From Erpetoichthys calabaricus (lineage: Eukaryota > Chordata > Cladistia > Polypteriformes > Polypteridae), in assembly GCF_900747795.2 (NCBI RefSeq), contig NC_041396.2:38402674-38466673 (forward strand): DNA of 64,000 bases, in the 5' to 3' direction. Position 1 is the stretch's first letter, and every line of letters starts with the position of its first letter. Position numbers and translations under genes: made by a program. A model generated the notes under the pieces. It was not told the origin of the DNA. It did no database searches and saw nothing but the letters and a program-made list of their open reading frames with translations. Positions 63,001-64,000 of the stretch are shown here, in pieces.

Positions 63001-64000
63001 GTTCTAGTTTTAGCGTACAGGGCACCCTTCATACTTTTTTCATTTAAAATCTTCACTTCTTAACATTATGTTCTTTAATATCTTCTGAATAGGTTCCTTT
63101 AAAATTGACAATTAACAGACAGCAGGTGCCAGGCCAAATTGGCAATGTGTCCTAAATGGGAACTGTTAATTTGCTTCTTTTCACACATTTATGTTCATTA
63201 TCAAACAGCTGCTTTAATACTAGACATTTTGAAATAGAAAAGAGAAATCTTTCAAAAGGAACTTTAAGCAAACAAATCTGTTAATGTTAACTGAACATTT
63301 TTCTAAAGTACCTTTAAAAATACAGAATTATCCTTCGGTATGGTCATATCAAATATAGAAATAACACAATTTTCACTTGAGTTCAACTAAAGGCAGTAAT
63401 TGGACCCAGATTAACAAATGGTGGCTGGCGCAAAAATTTGGCAGTCATAGATATATAAGCAAATTTGGGAAGCGGTAATTGCTTGCAATGAATGAACTTT
63501 GCTTACCCTAAATTTAGCTCCACTTTGAAATTTTGTGAAAAATTAGCTTTGGTGTTTGGCTATTTAAAAATTGTAATAATAGAAGCTGACATTGAAAGGA
63601 TTTGACTGTAGTCAATAAATTCCATAACTCTATTTCCGGGGTGCATTCATTTTTGTATGTGTTCTGTTTTTTTCTATTCAGGTGTCAGTGTATGATGGGG
63701 ATATATCTTAGTTGTTCTAGGCTTCAAGTGAAGATGATAGCATACAGGAAACCTTGTTAGGAATTCTGAATCCAGACCTGCCTGGGTTTTAATTAAACAT
63801 TGGTTCTTCAGGGCTGTATAGTATTTTGTTCTAATGGACTGTATTTTTATCAAATACAGTATACTGTATATTGTAGTACTACTTAGGTATGGCACTAATT
63901 TTAATGAGGTTCAGTAGTGGCATTTTTAACTTTTCGATGAACTCTTTGAAATTCTGCCTTATGCTTCTTTAGTGGAACCTTCACTTTGTTCTTTCCATAA

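Larger units (their letters stand above)
59120..64000 (+). other. Probable USP49 intron 1, no coding exon seen
   Basis: Nearly 5 kb with no recognisable coding similarity on either strand. It contains a TG microsatellite (about 60491-60510), short T and A runs (61290, 61585, 61995), and two copies of repeat Y. The N-terminal zinc-finger region of USP49 was looked for and not found. Confidence 0.4.

Noticed and set aside
1-64000. LTR retrotransposons, endogenous retroviruses, Polintons, CRISPR-like arrays
   Set aside because: No long direct repeats with a coding core, no gag, integrase or envelope wording, and no regularly spaced repeat array were seen.

Overview
The window is vertebrate nuclear DNA, most likely from a non-teleost ray-finned fish such as a polypterid (bichir or reedfish). 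That placement is an inference. It rests on intron-rich host genes, a large load of fish-type transposons (Rex3, L2, Tc1-like, Helitron, hAT MITEs, Harbinger, Penelope-like), and a tRNA-headed SINE with an ATGG tail that I associate with polypterids from memory. No bacterial-type genes, CRISPR arrays or LTR retroviruses were seen.

Three complete host genes and the start of a probable fourth form the layout CCND3> <BYSL MED20> (USP49>). This is the order and orientation I know from human 6p21. A D-type cyclin (CCND3 by position) has five coding exons from 3023 to 19233 on the + strand. BYSL (bystin, 40S ribosome assembly) has seven coding exons from 43302 down to 25837 on the - strand and converges on the cyclin. 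MED20 (Mediator head module) has four coding exons from 43726 to 56248 on the + strand and is divergent from BYSL across a 423-bp shared promoter with ETS, CRE-like and YY1-like sites. From about 58.3 to 59.2 kb a GC-rich region with three CCAAT boxes and a candidate non-coding exon looks like the USP49 promoter. All splice sites are GT-AG, all phases fit, and predicted protein lengths are 311, 434 and 212 residues.

Introns and intergenic space are mostly transposons, often nested. 1-2.6 kb: Tc1 remnant, interrupted hAT MITE, two SINEs. 3.8-11.9 kb (cyclin intron 1): a Tc1 copy, an RTE-type LINE with a SINE in it, an L2 LINE split by a 2.7-kb Helitron, a hAT MITE, and a short repeat with a hammerhead-ribozyme-like core. 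14.8-16.2 kb (cyclin intron 2): a Tc1 copy. 19.9-25.3 kb: Helitron remnant with a SINE inside, Harbinger element, hAT MITE and SINE. 28.4-29.1 kb: a pogo/Tigger element. 32.1-33.1 kb: a LINE 3' end. 34.6-36.7 kb: a Tc1 split by an L2 3' end. 37.4-41.7 kb: an L2 split by a near-complete Rex3 LINE with 12-bp target duplications. 44.7-51.9 kb (MED20 intron 2): two Tc1 copies, a 5S-rRNA-derived SINE and two Penelope-like elements, one with a 53-base C run and a hammerhead-like core. 54.6-55.3 kb: a small Helitron. 59.2-64 kb is probably USP49 intron.

The most notable points are the hammerhead-like cores and inverted ends of the Penelope-like elements, the poly-C tract, the 17-residue C-terminal extension and FxCxE start of the cyclin, and a SINE whose 3' end resembles that of a LINE in the same window.
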